Notes under the pieces: generated by a model | Databases searched by the model: none | Seen by the model: only the letters and a program-made list of their open reading frames with translations | Told to the model about the DNA's origin: nothing | Program-made: the position numbers and the translations under genes | Part shown: positions 45,901 to 60,900 of the stretch, piece after piece | Layout of the letters: each line of letters opens with the position of its first letter | How positions within the stretch are numbered: position 1 is the stretch's first letter | DNA from: Eumeta japonica | Lineage: Eukaryota > Arthropoda > Insecta > Lepidoptera > Psychidae | Reading direction: 5' to 3' | DNA length: 64,000 nucleotides | NCBI GenBank assembly: GCA_005406025.1 | Contig: BGZK01001262.1 | Location: 62,001-126,000 of the forward strand

Positions 45901-48900
45901 TTAAAGTTCAATGGAAGGTATTCCATCACTATCACTTGAGTTAAGGATATCAAAAAAAAGCGCTCTACGTACGGATAATTCTTTAAACGGATATTTGCTA
46001 TAGAATTTCTGTGTCAGTTATTGGGCTATGATTGTCTGCCGCCATCATCCAGAAACGAGCTTGATGCAAAAAGAATACCTAATAAATCGGATCTCTCTTT
46101 CACAGTGTGATTCATCGCTTCACTCTTGCTTAAGGTAGGACACCGTAATTAATGAAAATTACATTGGACAGCTTTGGCAAGAAATGTGAGAGTAACAGCA
46201 AGGCATGAAGTCTTGAAAGATTGTGCTTCAGCTACTCGTCAATTCTGTCCATATGCTCGAACAAGCCTATTTTATTTTTATAAATCCTCGAGGGATAGCT
46301 ATACTTCTTCTATTGTGTCAGGTATTAATTTGCGGAAATCCATAATTAGATGCGTGCCAAAATCATGTATTACCATGCATCATGCAACCCACCACTGACT
46401 TTCGAATCTGTTCTTCTACTATGAATTTCTATGCAAAGAATTTAATATTGATTCGAGGGGATTGACGGATATCGAACACTTAAGTAAGTGTTAATTGTTT
46501 ATTTATCTTATTCCGTTAATAGCTATATTATTAATTTCTACGTACGTTTCATGCCAACTAGGCATATCCTCAGGAAAATGCAGACAGTTACATCCACCAG
46601 GGTGTAAGGAGGGTTAAAAATTGCATGCTTCCATGTCACATGAGAGATTGAGTCCGCATTTGACGATCGATCTAATACTTGTTGCAGGCAGGCATCTAGT
46701 TGTACTTGTTCTTAAAAAGGTCGACATTAGATCCACCTACTGAAATGTACATCGCCTAGGCTTAGTAGCATTCCTGTTTACAACGAGATGATGATTTTCG
46801 AGGCTTTCTTACGCAAAATTGATATTTGTCACAAGGTTAACGTTTGCGTCAGGGCAGGCGTTAGAATCGTCCAATTTGAAACAAACTCGCCTCCATGGAT
46901 AGGATGTAGTTAACGTACCAATCATGCCCCAATAGACTAGGATGATCATGAATCAAACATGATCTTCAACCCAACTCTACTGGTGGTTACAGAGCAGTTC
47001 GCATTCGAAGCAGTTGCAGTAGTGCCAACCTCGCATTCTGGTGGGCTTAAAGGGCTACGCCAGGGAGGATACTGTCACCCCGGTATGGACTATTTTGAAC
47101 AACGCTGGTCTCCGAGGGTATCGAAGACTTTAGAAAGAGAGGTATATGTTAAATTACAGAAACCATGACAGATTTAGACACTTATTCGTATTCCGATCTC
47201 TGGTTTGGAATATCATAGAGTCCTTATGGTTATAATTGCTGTGCACCAAATACGACCTCATATAACGAAATAATATGACAACTGATAAATAATCAAATAA
47301 AAGTCCCCAATCTAATGATATAAATAAGTTACATGAATACGTCTCCCAGTATGCTGTATAAATATAATTGAATTAAAAAATTATTAAAATAACGTTTTTA
47401 AATGCATATTTCGGAACAACGAGAGAACTCTGCAAATATATAGGCACAGTATCATTTAGGTGCAATAAATGATCACGTCACGGCGTATCATCAGTATCAT
47501 ATTTCTCTCTTTTTTTTTCTACAGGTCACGTGTACACGCCGCTATTTTTGTATAAGTCATTTTTGTCTCCATATGAGATTATACACAATGTGATGATTTT
47601 TCATGTCCTCATTTTAATGTAGTATTTGTATTGACATATCCAGCTTTAGTCACCCCGCTACGGTGACATTAAGTCCTCATAAACTTCTTTCTCATTTCAG
47701 TTTCAAAGACTTGAACATTAAGATTTCCACCTTGGGCTAGTCCCAGTTGGGTTCTGCTAACAATTTATGTCATATTGTGATGACTATGTCTAGAATATGA
47801 AGTTTGTTGTATTCTCCAAGGAATGGAGCAAATTTAATTTAAGTTGAAGTCTCATTGTCAAATCTATTTGTTAGTAGGACTCGGACCAGGTACCTTTTGA
47901 TTCGAATACATCACACTGTATATTTAGCCATTAATTTTTTTAATACTACATAAACTGTATTTAAATAGTAAGAAATACGTGATCAGTCTTTCGTTATTAC
48001 TTCTTAGCATTTTATACTAGAAACATAGATACATATTGTACTCTTGTTGTTTTCCGCTTATTTTACTTTCAGGCATTGAAAAAGAATTACAGATTAAAAC
48101 AAAAAGATGGTGTATGTTAATTGGCTTTTAAATACAAAAACGTACTACAGTTTCAAATTAAAATTTAATTACTTTCGTGAAGTGCTTTTCAAGAATTTGG
48201 TTTGATCGTTTTTTAACGCTATTTCGCCTTTGATAGTATGGACATATGTTTGTCTAACGGATGCCCAAGTTTTGGCAAACTTTTAAATGAGTTGGAAATG
48301 AAATTTAATTTTTTTTTCTATTTGAATTTGCAACGCTAGAAAAATATCTCGTAAAGGTTTATATACCACCATTACTACCTTCTAATTCAGTAGAATAAAT
48401 TATAAAGGTTATTTAGTTAAATAGTTTTGACGGCAAAAATTTCTTATTTCTATTATCAGCCACTGAAAATAATTCAACTCTTCATAACTATTCATTGTCT
48501 CTATTATATAACTTCCGATATCCTTTGCTCCTTTTCTAGGGACCTTTCACAAATATGCGTAGTTGCTACATTTTCTAGAACAGTATGTTTATTTATCAGG
48601 TAATGCCTTCTGAACAAGTCATTATGGATTTTATGATTTTTGTTACTCAGACTATCCCATTTTGTCCAGTAACTATTTTTAATTAGACCATTAGATCCGA
48701 TTTGACTCTAATCCGGCTTAGAAACACCTACTCTTAACCGTTTGATAATGGCTGGTAATCGTCATTTTCTTGTATCGTTGTGTTCATGCGGCCATCGACA
48801 ACATGAACTGCCAATGTTTTTTTTACCGTCAATGAAGGTTTGCATAAGCATATTGTTCTAAAAATCTGGTGTTCCTGATTAACCAATTGTCACATGTAAC

Positions 48901-51900
48901 GGCCCATGGCTGCAGAGATTCGTAGTGACGCTGATTTCTGTCTTCAATCTGAGAACAATAAACGTGTTTGAGGTAGATTTCATTATACCATAATCACAAT
49001 ATTTCCATCGGTCGCTTTTACGTTGCCTGATGTTTCAGAACTTCCAAGATCCTGAGCAGATTATCATAAAACCTCGAATATCTAGGCTCGTTATCTGCCC
49101 CAACCATTTGTTTTTGTGCAGCCTTTAACTATATTTCTACATCGACCATTACAAAATTCCATCAAATATTATATCAAGATATATTATTGTACCTGTTGAT
49201 ATTACCCGTAGATGACAACAACAGATATAGAATTTCTGTCGATGACCCTTTATTTCATCCTGTTCTACTGTTTTATTTATTATATGAGTTGAGCTCATAT
49301 TTTTCTTATTCTAAAACTTATTAAATTAGCAAATGTGGTTCACAACCATTAATTTAAATTAAATTCAATCGTAAGTAACCAAATCTAAAATTGTTATATA
49401 ATTATTTAATATAAAAATACGCAAGAAACCTAACTTTTACTATACAATATCAAGCCTGAATACGTGTAATATTTGCCTTCTTCATATTGCCGTCTAACTG
49501 AAGCTCTTTGAAGATATCGATACGAAAACTTGTATTCATTTTGTTCCCACGCGACTACAAGCACGTAAATGTGTGACATTTCGTATCTGTGCGAACTGTA
49601 CTGTTTACGGACTACTCTAATGTTATTGTAATAAACGTCATAAATGACCTATTTTTTTAAATAAATATTCTCTCACTCTCAGATTGTTGGAATGGAGCCT
49701 TGCTCGGAGTCGGATACGCGCCACAACACGTTAGAAGAGTTGGAAACGTTCATCCTATCAAACTTCTTCGGAGCTGCCTGTCGGCAGGGCAGATGGAGTT
49801 TGGATGACGCAATCGATGCTAGACTGAGTGAGTTTGTGCAAATTGACACTAGACGTACACTTAAAAAAGTTGTTGACGTTGCACATCTGCTTTCTTATGC
49901 ATAACTCGAGTACGCACTTTGTGTTTAATTTTGCATCTTTTTTTCAGAAAGTGAATACCCAAACTTATGCACATTGTGCAGCGCTAACGGCACTAGCGAC
50001 TGTTCGAGTGGATACAGGTACTGATATTATCAAAATCAACTAGAGCAAGAGATCTATTAGATATTTTTCTATTTGTTTCACATGGTCGAAGTTGGAGTTA
50101 GCAAGTTTTGCTACTAATTCTATTTAGCGAAACTATTAGCGAAACCTTCTATATCCAAACCAAATTCGAATTAGACCGATTTTCCTTGTTATAGCAGCAT
50201 AGTCTTCTAAATGGACCACAAACCCTACAAGAAGCGAATTCTCATAACTATCCCTTAGGGCCCGTAGCGATCACTCGTTGTGAATGAACTACGATTCTAC
50301 CGCTTTCTTGGAAATATGACCGCAGTGCTGCCATATTCAGGTTTCGGCATAGGCTAACTTGACGTGCGTGCGGTGTGGACCTATAACTCCGAGTTAACTT
50401 TGGAAGTTTTAAACTTCAATTCTATATTATCGTCATTGATCTATAAAATAGAGAAGATACATAATACCGCACTCAAAAACGGCCGCAGTAAATGAGTGCT
50501 AACAAACAGCTTAGGAGAACAAATAAACTAACGTTGTATGAGTGTTCAAATCACCATTAGTTGACATATAAGCGGTTGCTTGTATAAATATTGTTGCCAT
50601 ATATTTTTATCGGGGTTCAAGTATTGAGATAGGTTAAAAAGCAATCACTTAGAAAAAAAGTATATATATTCAGCAACATGAAATACATAGATGTATTACA
50701 AAACCACTTTCACACTTTAAATTAATCGCACTAGTGAACGAGAACCAACTACTCAGTATTCGAACTACGGTACATAAACGCCTCAGAGAATGTTTCTGAA
50801 CGTTCGAACGAACGAAAAGCTCAAAGAATATAAACAACCACCACGCATTTCGAAATTAACAATACGGTATACCATTATATAATTTCTTTTGAGATACTTA
50901 TTCTGTTTTTGCTTTATTCCATTTAAGAGCTTATTTCGTAATAAGATTTAACATTTTTCACCTAAAATTAGTGAAAATATTTTATTAAAACTGAATGTTC
51001 ATAATTATTTCAACATTTTATGTATGCCCTGAAATCGTACCTCCTTTAGCATACATAGTATTTATTTTGAAAATGTCGATGCATCTGTCGTTACATTTAT
51101 AACATCATTTAGTTCTAGAACTTTACCTAGGAGTCAAGATAAATCTTTGGTTGTTCTAAATTTAAATATAAGGTTATTGCTTGCGTGTTCAATATCTATC
51201 AATCCTCTCAACTCAATATTCAATTCATTGGATAGGGATTCGTAGCGGAATAACAGACTCGAGGGTCGGCGGTGGGTTCAATGTTAATACATGTTGATAT
51301 CACGTTAATGATTACACCATTCTTCAACCTGAAAATTATAAGTGAAATGCTCTCGCTATAAACCGATTACAAACAGCGGGGCGGGCGGAGGTAACATTGA
51401 CATCACATAACGTAAAGGGTCAACGAACATATGACAACGGCGCACGCGCGTGTGTCATAAAAATTGACTAAATGCGGGATAAACCATATAAACTGTTATT
51501 AGCGGAGTCGAGTGTTTGAATTATGGTACCACTAGGCGATATAAACCACCCTTTTGGAACGTCAGGAAGGATACTGAACGGCGAGGTAAGCTTGCGTCTC
51601 ATTGACTGTCATATGTTTCTTTGATCCGGGCGCATAAGATTTGTCCTTTTTGTTTTAACCTTTGACTACTCGACAATGGGAAGATAACTGAAAGCAGATT
51701 CATTTCTAATTTTTCTTATATCAGATACGACATTTGGCCAAGATTTAGTAACACGCATCTACTCGCGCTGAAGTGCCTCACCGAGAACAATGGCTCCGTG
51801 GCGTACGTGGCGTGGGAGTACGTCACCCAATATTTCTTGGTTAGTACATTTGATTGTCATCGAAGTTCAAATTTCCATATCAAAGACATGGTATTTTTAA

Positions 51901-54900
51901 TAGATATCATTCTTAACTCGGAAGCAACCGCTTCTTAATTACATTTAGCATTCTCTGATCTACCGAGAGTACTACCTAACTTATGTAATTCACCTACCCC
52001 TGGTGATCGACTGTTCTGTGTACAGACCAGTTAGTGATAAAAAATAAATTGATGCATAAACTCTAACCCACTGTAGATAATAAATAATTCAAAGTATACA
52101 AGGATATATGATCAACAATTAATTAGTTAAGCATTTAGTATATGATATTTTTAAATGCCGTCACATTTTCATTGGATGACAATTAAAATGATTAATAGTA
52201 TATTGAGTGACTAGGGATGAAACAAAACGATTCCAGACCAGAGTGAAGTTGGCTGCCCGAGCGAAGCGAGGGCTGACATCACTCGGTCTGAAATCGTGTT
52301 TCATCCCGCGTCACACACTATATTTTTCATATCAACTGTATTGAAAAATTTATTGTACTCTTTTAAATGTTTTGATTTTGATATTGACATATCATAACAC
52401 AGGGTTATAATATGTCAATACAATTGACGGTTATAATGACAATTATAAAGGCATGAAATAAACAAAAGATACTCTGACAGGATTGAAAATAAATCTGCAA
52501 CTTCGTTCAGCGGGCAGAAAATGATCAATTCCTGCTCTGCGGGCAGGAATTGCTCAATTGCTGCCCGGCGACGGTCGCATTGGTCTGAAATTGACTAGTT
52601 TCTGTCGACTCAACAAGCATAATACTAGGCATTTTCAATGCAGGCGATATGAAAAAAATTATACGTCAAACGTTTAATTTTCTCTTCGAAATGGCAGATA
52701 CATCTGAAGCATCGGTGTAAGCAAAATAACAGCGGTCAAATGTCTGAAACGCCTAAGAAATTCGATTTCTTTCGAAAATGTGTAATTTTAATGTGATGAT
52801 CCACACGACAAATATTTGCTTTTGTAGTTTAAGATGGCTGTCACTTAAAGAGTCACTCTCTCATAAACTGTTGAAAACTGTTTTTCATGTACGTATGCCA
52901 GTTCAGAGTTTTCTTGAAAACGGGCTATTAAGGTTTCGTCTCATACTATGATAGTTTACTAATGATGTTTTAATTCCTACAATGCAGTGACAAACACATG
53001 TTTTATTGTACAAATGCAATTTAAACGTGTAGCCGCAAAGATGCGCGGCATACTTCAACGTGCACAAATGCGTTTCAAGTTTTCAACCAACATCCGTCGG
53101 TCAAACGACACGTGCCAACTTTTAGCGCCTTCGCAGGAATGGCATCCAGACCTCGCTTACGACTACGCGCTGCTGTGCCCCGACAATACCCTCGTGCCGC
53201 TAACTCGCGATATTCTGAACAGCAAACTGACCTACTGCGCCTGGGTGCAGCAACCCTGGGGCGCCGTGGTGGCCAACACGTGAGTAACCAGAAAATTTCG
53301 TACTCATCGCTATTAACTTAATCTCTATTTCTAAACTACTCCATAAATCTGTCTGTACATCCAAATTCTTCGTTAAGTTGATGTTAATGACCAATATTCG
53401 TTTTATGACTATTGATCCTATTTCCATCATTTTTAAAATTCACGTCTGACTGTCTATTTATATGTCCTTTCATAAATCGAGCACGGTTTGACCGATCGTT
53501 ATGAAAATTGATGTACGATGAGAACATTAGACTTCATAAATAATAGACTACTTACTATCTGTTTATCTGTCGACTTTGTGTTTTTTTTATAACTTAAGAG
53601 CGATTTCACTGCTCGTGATGAAAATTTAGTATATAATAAAAGTATGTGATAGCGCAAACGATAAGTTACTATCTGTAAGTTTGTTTATCTGTCTGTATGC
53701 ATGTTCTTTTATAACTAAAAAGGTTTGACCTATCATGATGAAAATGAGCGTGCAATTGAAACATGTCATTGCGCAAATGATATGCTGTTGTACTATCTCT
53801 TGTACTCTGTTGTCTGTTTGTTTTTATAAAACTTAAAAAAAACGTAACCACTGTTGACAAAATGTGGTATATAGTTGGAACATATGATTGGTTAAATAAC
53901 AGTTTTGTTGGTTTTTCATGATCATTAGGTTATGTAAATCTGTCATTTAATCTTTTACCCTTTATTTTAAAACAAAATTATTATTTTCATTTGTTTATAT
54001 TAACATTGTATAGAGATAAAGTTTATAAATTTAGATATAGGGGATAATCTTTGGATCCAATTCCAAAAATTCTGGCTCTAACAGGAACGATTCTTATTCT
54101 TAAGTATTCTAGACTATTTTTAATATGATATACGTGTATTTTCAGTAAGAATCACAAAAATAGTAACTTAAGTCAAAAAACCTCAACGTCTAGATTTATC
54201 AGCGTACGCTACCTAAACGGCTCGAAGTTAGGAAAAAAAAGTAAATCAAAAATATTAAGCCTTAATAACTTTACAGATCTATTTGTATTTCCTACTTGAA
54301 CATTATCTAAAGCCGTACATTAATGTGTATGGTGACATACCTCTAGTGCTCTGGATAGTTACATTATACGAAAATGTCATTAACGATAAAAGCATACACC
54401 AGTCTCTTTGGTTACTGCCAACATACAGCGATAATAGTTGCCAAAGCCTTCGATGGAATATTTCTATCCAACCATTTGTTTGCGGGTGAAAAGACAATAG
54501 CAAACCGCGATATGGGCCCGAATGCTCCGATCGTGTCCCACAATTCTCGAGCGAATAAGTTCCTCGTTCGGATATGATTTCCTATACGGAACCAAATTTA
54601 CCAAATATTTTAATTATTAAAAAAAAGGATATCGCCTAAGCAGTGACTCGCGGAATCGATTTAGTGATACCATATTTTGAAGCATATTCTACAGCAGATA
54701 ATATGTATTTATTACTGCGCATGGACATTCATAATATAATGGACCTCAACACGTCAATACCAATCTTTTTAAAAAGATCTTGTTAATACAATACCACCAA
54801 TTTTAATAAATTGGTTGCAATCTAGCCCAGTGATTCCCAAAGTGGTCCTGGTGGACCCCCAAGGGTCCACGGGAGACTTGCTGGGGGTCTACGTAGGCGT

Positions 54901-57900
54901 GAACAAAAAATGGGTGTCCATAAGATGTTAATGGGGGTCCACGAAAATTTATCTGCTTTTGATAGCAAAAATGTAAACATAGTTTTTATAAGGGCCTACC
55001 TACATTGTTTTAAGTACCTAACTAAGCAGATAATATTTTAATAAGGCAAGCGACTGTTACTTTTCCAAACTTGCGTATTCGATATAACGTACAATTTCGT
55101 GTACAGACTTGCAAAGCGCTATCCGCCCGACAATGCTTAATGCTTGTTCAGACATGAACTTGATCACCACTATAAATACTTGATGCCAAAGGCAAACTCA
55201 TTCATTTGTTTCCGGAATTTCGAAAATGGATGTTAGAAAATTTATATCAGTGTTTGCTAGTGCCGGAGAAAAGTAAGTACCTACCTTTTTGTTATAGTAC
55301 TTAGTATTTTGTTTACGTGTACTAGTCGGTTGATCACAACTGCTTGTATAGATAGGTAACTTAGTAACTTACAGATATTTTAATTGTCCTCTTCGATTTA
55401 AAGACAAACACAGCACGTTTTATTCAATTGTTTTTCACGAGAGAAGCACTGCCTCTCTAAAAGGCCGAATAAGCAATATTGCAGAGCAATTAATTTTGTA
55501 ATTTTTCTTGCAAATGCGCGGGCGACGGGAAAAGGGCGGGCTTGAGCTTCGATGCCAGTTTGTCACGTTTTAACAATGAAGCCGCAGACAAAAATACGCA
55601 AATACACGGAGCGCGTGAACTCATTGATTTGATGAAATGTTAGTTATCGTTTTATGGACAATTTTGGGATTTCGACTTTTATTTTTCCTACACAAATATG
55701 ATCAGTATTCGATACTGAGTGGTGTACTTTTATTTGTACTATTAAAAATTAGTGGTAAATTAGGTACTTTAAAATTGATACCGTTTTGTGAAAACGTCTG
55801 TATTTGTCTTAGCGGTTTATTAGTTGGTCCCTTTACAAGCCGTAATTCTATTTCCGCGTGCTGACAAAGGCTGCGGTGTGATACCTATATTCAAAAAACT
55901 TGGTTACTAAAACATTTTTTACAGGTAAGGTAACTGACACGAAACATGGCTACAGCAAAGAAAAATGTCGACAATATAGTGTCGATTATTTGAAATATGG
56001 TTTTGTTCCATCAGAGGCAGACAAACAATTGCCCATGTGCCTATTATGCAACAAAGTTTTGAGTAATGACTCTATGAAACCATCAAAGCTCGAAGGTCAT
56101 CTAAAAAGGTATCATACTGATAAAATAGGTAAAAATTTAAAATATTTTCAAACATTGAAGGAAAAATATGAAAAGAGACCCACCATGCACAGTATATTCG
56201 CTTCAACATCTCAAAGTAACGATGATGGCTTGCGGGCATCTTACAATATCTCATTACTTATAGCAAAATCTGGAAAACCGCACACTATCGGAGAACAATT
56301 AATTTTACCCGCTGTTGAAGAGGTTTTAAAAACTGTTTTGCACAAATCTCCATTTGACGTACTAAAAAGAATTCCATTAAGTAACAATACTGTACAAAGA
56401 CGCATTGATGAAATGAGCTCTGATATCGAAAGTTTTTTGTGCAATCATCTGCAAAAAACTAATTTTTCTATACAACTAGACGAGTCAACGTTACCCGGTA
56501 ATGAAGCATTATTATTGGCATATGTCCGATTTATTATGGAGGAAGAAATTCACGAAGAATTGCTATTTGCCAGAACTTTGGAGACTGACACTAAAGGCGA
56601 ATCAATATTTAATGTCCTAAGTAATTTCTTTACGGAAAAATCGATTCCATTCACAAACATTATTTCAGTGGCAACAGACGGAGTTCCTGCAATGGTCGAG
56701 CGATATCGTGGGCTTATAAGTCATCTCAAAAGAATTATACCAGGACTTACAGCTATTCATTGCGTAATCCACCGACAACATCTTGTGGCAAAACATTTAA
56801 GTGACAGGTTGAACCAATCTCTTCATTTTGTAATAAAAGCTGTCAACAACATTAGAAGCAATACATTGAATACGCGTTTATTTGCTCAATTGTGCGACAA
56901 AAATTGATGAAGACTTCCAACGACTGCTCTTACATACTGAAGTGCGCTGGTTGTCGAAAGGTGCATGCTTAACCAGATTTTACTCTGTTTTCGATTCCGT
57001 ATTAGAGTTCCTAGAAAGTAGAGATCCAGATTTAAAAGAAAACTTGATCAAATTCAAAGCAGACATTGCGTATTTGACAGTTTTAGTTTAAAAAATTAAT
57101 GATGTTAACTTGCAGTTACAAGGGGACAGCCTGAATTTAATAAAAACAAAGGGGATAATTTCGGCTTTTCTTGGAAAATTGAAATTTTTGAAGCAAAACA
57201 TTAGTCGGCGCGAATTCTCTCAATTTCCAAACTTGTCACAGGTAGAATGTATTGATGAGGATATTCATACCTACAGTCAACATTTAAGTGCCCTACATGA
57301 TGACTTCAAAACCATGTTTGAAGATATTGTGACGATGGATATACCACCATGGATCATAAATCTATTTGATGAAACGGAAGTGGCCAATGTTTTATTACAA
57401 GAGGAGCTGCTCGAGCTAAGCACCAATGAGGAGCTGAAGGTGAAATTTAGAAAAGGCTACCAAACATTTTGGCTGCAAGCAGAAATACCCGAAAAATATC
57501 CTGGACTGTGGGAAATCGCAAGGAAATTTTTAATAGCTTTTCCCTCGTCATACCTTGTCGAAAGGAGTTTTAGTGCCGTTACAAACCTCTTAACAAAAAA
57601 AAGGAGCAAATTAAACATCACAGAGCGGGGGGATTTGCGGTTATTGCTCACAAAAATAAAGCCTAACATTGATTGTTTGCTGACACTCCATCAAATACAT
57701 CCTTCCCATTAATTAAAATTATGACCTGAACCTATATTACCTTATTAATTTTTTCTTGTAATTCTATTCTTTTAATAAATAAAGTGTTATAAAATGTACA
57801 ATTTTTCGTTTTTATTTTACCTATCGGAATATAGGTACAGAACTCAGAAGCGACACAATTTTTAATTTTTGGCGACTTTAAGAATGTGGTAGAAATGTAG

Positions 57901-60900
57901 CAGCAGGGGGTCCACCAAAACCAGTAAAATTTTGAAAGTGGTCCACGAGAATAATAAGTTTGGGAATTACTGATCTAGCTTGATTGTTCACTTTCTTTCT
58001 TTTTTTCTGAACATGCACGACACGATCTAACATACTCTTTCATCTCTTTTTCAGGATCCTTCGCGAAATATCTTTCGCTTAACATTCTCAATGTTTTGGT
58101 TAAACCAAAAAGGCCCCTGTCCAAAGTTCATCATGCACTTCCTTCGAAATTTCTTCTAACTCACACTTCTTTTCTTTGTACTATCCGATTCTTTTATATA
58201 AAATTTCGTTTCTTCCAAAAAAAGTCACGATATCTGTCTACATTCTTACCTAACACTTACAAAGCAAATCTACAAATTCATCATCTCTCTGCTTTTCTAT
58301 CAAAGTTTCCGCTGACATCCAATATACCGCTAATTCTATCTCTTCCTCTACCGATTTTACTTCATTATTTTCCTTAAATGGGTTTCTAAAGAGAAAGTCC
58401 GGCACTAAGTTTAGACGTGCCAATGTATGTAGCAATCTTAAAACCGTATTCTTATAAGCGAAACTCCCACCGAACTAACCTACCATTATGATCTATATTT
58501 TCTTTTAACGAACACAACACCTCGTGGTCTATCATCATTTCAAATGTCGTTCCCCAAACCTAATCCCTGTAGTATTTAAATGCCCATACAACTAATAAGC
58601 AATCTCGTTCTGTCACGGAATATTTCCTTTCTAAGTCGCTCAACTTTCGCAAAGCGTAAGCTATAGAACACATTTCCTTCATTTTGAAACGGATTCTTAG
58701 GCCTACAAAAAAATATAAGCACCGTGTAAGTCATTTCTTTAAATGAGCTTGTGCCATTGAAAATAATAAGTAATTAAAAAATGCAGTCTATTATTACGGT
58801 TGCCGGTAACCAGTCTATTGTTACGGTAAATAAAAAAAACATATTGTAAAAAAGGCGAGAATCAAACAGATGATATGCATGTAGGCTATATAGGGTTCCG
58901 TTTCAATCTTTTCTCCTCTTGCATCACCAATGCACCTAATACTTCCCCACTAACATCTACAAATAACCGAGTCACTACTCTATCGTCGTTATTTGTAAAA
59001 AGTTTTAATACAGTAGGATTGCATAAGCGTTTCTACAGTATTTCAAATGGCGCCTGATATTCCTGTGGCCAATGTAATTTGTTTCCCTTTTTTAATAATT
59101 TTAATGGTAGAGTAATTTGCGTCTAATTTTCTATGAATCTCATATAGTAGGTTGTGAGACCTAGAAGTGATTTTAAACCCTTCGCACTTGACTGTCTCTC
59201 TAATTCTAACGCCACACTTAACTTCTATTTGGAGGGTTTGACTACCTCTTTACTAATTTCGTACTCCAGAACTATTAACGAATTATAACCCATGGTACAT
59301 TTTGTTGGCTTTACTATCAAATTCGCTTCCCTAAACCTGTTTAGTACATCCATTGTACAATCTTTGAGCAATTCTTCGAAGGTGTCCTCATGTACTAATA
59401 TGTTGTCTACATACACTATAACATTTTTATGCTTAATCCCAGTATCTATCATTCTCCGAAAATTGGCCTGACTTGTCTTCATATCGAATGGTACCACCAT
59501 AAACTCCAAAATTCCTGAAGAGGTTGCAAACGCGGTTTTCGGCCTATAATTCTCGCTTACTACCGTTGCTAGTACCCCGATAACAAATCTAAGAAAGCTA
59601 AATATTTTGTTCTGCCTGAATATATTATCAAATCTTTTAATCTTGGAATAGAATGTGAATCTGAAATAATCTATTTGGAAAAAATTTCTAGAATCTATAA
59701 AAAATCTACATGTGTCATCTGGCTTTTTTAGTAATACCATGGGGGGCGCATAAAGACTTTTTGAATGTCTAATAACCCCATCATCATTCATTTATTGTAC
59801 TTATTTTTTTAATAATTTAGCGTTATCCCATAGTATTTGTTTTTCAACAATTTAGCGTTGTTCCATAGACACTATATATGGTGACTTATGGACAGGTATC
59901 ACATCTTGCGTTTTGATTTCTACTTTAAAATTTAAATACCTGTCAAAAACCCTTGTATTTTCTCTCGCTGACAGACAGACTTTCCTTATTATTTTTTTTA
60001 TAATTCAAATTATTTAAATGTAATTCAAATCACCTACCTTCCAGTGCTTCTCTGTCATAGGTATCAGGGTTAGGTTGCATACCAATAAGTATTTTTCGTT
60101 TTTATTGACACAGTTCTCCAAATATGTCATCACGGCTGACGCTAACTTCTGCTCCGTACGCGATGTGAAACACAGACGGTGCATGCAATCGTTTCTTACT
60201 GAAAATATATTTATCATTATTATCTAGTATAACAGCATTTTGTGTCATAAATTCCATCCCCAAAATTAAATCTAAATGAAAATCTTTTACAACATAAAAC
60301 GTATGCTCGAACATAGTTTCATTTATAGAAAAGTCAATTGACGTAAGCCCGATAAATTCCAGAGTCAACCCATATATCCCTTTCAACACAGCGTGGAAAT
60401 TGGAAAGTTCACAAATATCATTAATGTTTATAATCTTCGCATTAATACAGGTCACATCAGCCCCAGAATCTAGATAAAGCGTGCACATATCTTCCTTTAC
60501 CGTAACCTTTACGCACGTGCTACCTCTGATTGATTAATATGTGGGTTAATCGGGCAGTGGCTCCTTACTTTATAGTTGATTCACCACCGCTGCCCCTCGC
60601 GTTTTGCTGATTCGTTGAAGGGAGCGCTGAGCCCCCTCGGTCAGTTCCGCGTCAAATTTGTCTCGATGATGTCACATTTTTTCGCCCATGACCGCAGTCG
60701 TGAAGCCAGTAGGTTCAAGGTTCCACGGCCACCATAGCCAGCCGTGACGGATCGACTGCATTGTTGCTTGTCGGGAAATCTTTGGACGTTTTCTTGCTTC
60801 CCCACTCCATCGGAAACTCAGTACGAGTTTCCGATGGAGTGGGGTCTCATATTTCATGAGATCTCAAAAAATCAGAAAACTAATTACAATTTCCTAATAT

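Larger units (their letters stand above)
54828..57972 (+). mobile_element. hAT transposon, 3,145 bp, with terminal repeats
   Basis: Ends CAGTGATTCCCAAA on the left and, read in reverse, CAGTAATTCCCAAA on the right. Flanked by atctagcc (54,820-54,827) and atctagct (57,973-57,980), an 8-bp target duplication with one change, as expected of hAT elements. Subterminal GGGTCCAC motifs occur at both ends. Contains a broken transposase gene. It is inserted in the Gypsy-type element, so it is the younger of the two. Confidence 0.92.

Noticed and set aside
48650..49250. Transposase-like text on the minus strand (RNTRFLEQYAYAN, VKKTLAVHVVDGRM)
   Set aside because: Too many stops and frame changes to assign to a transposon superfamily with honesty.
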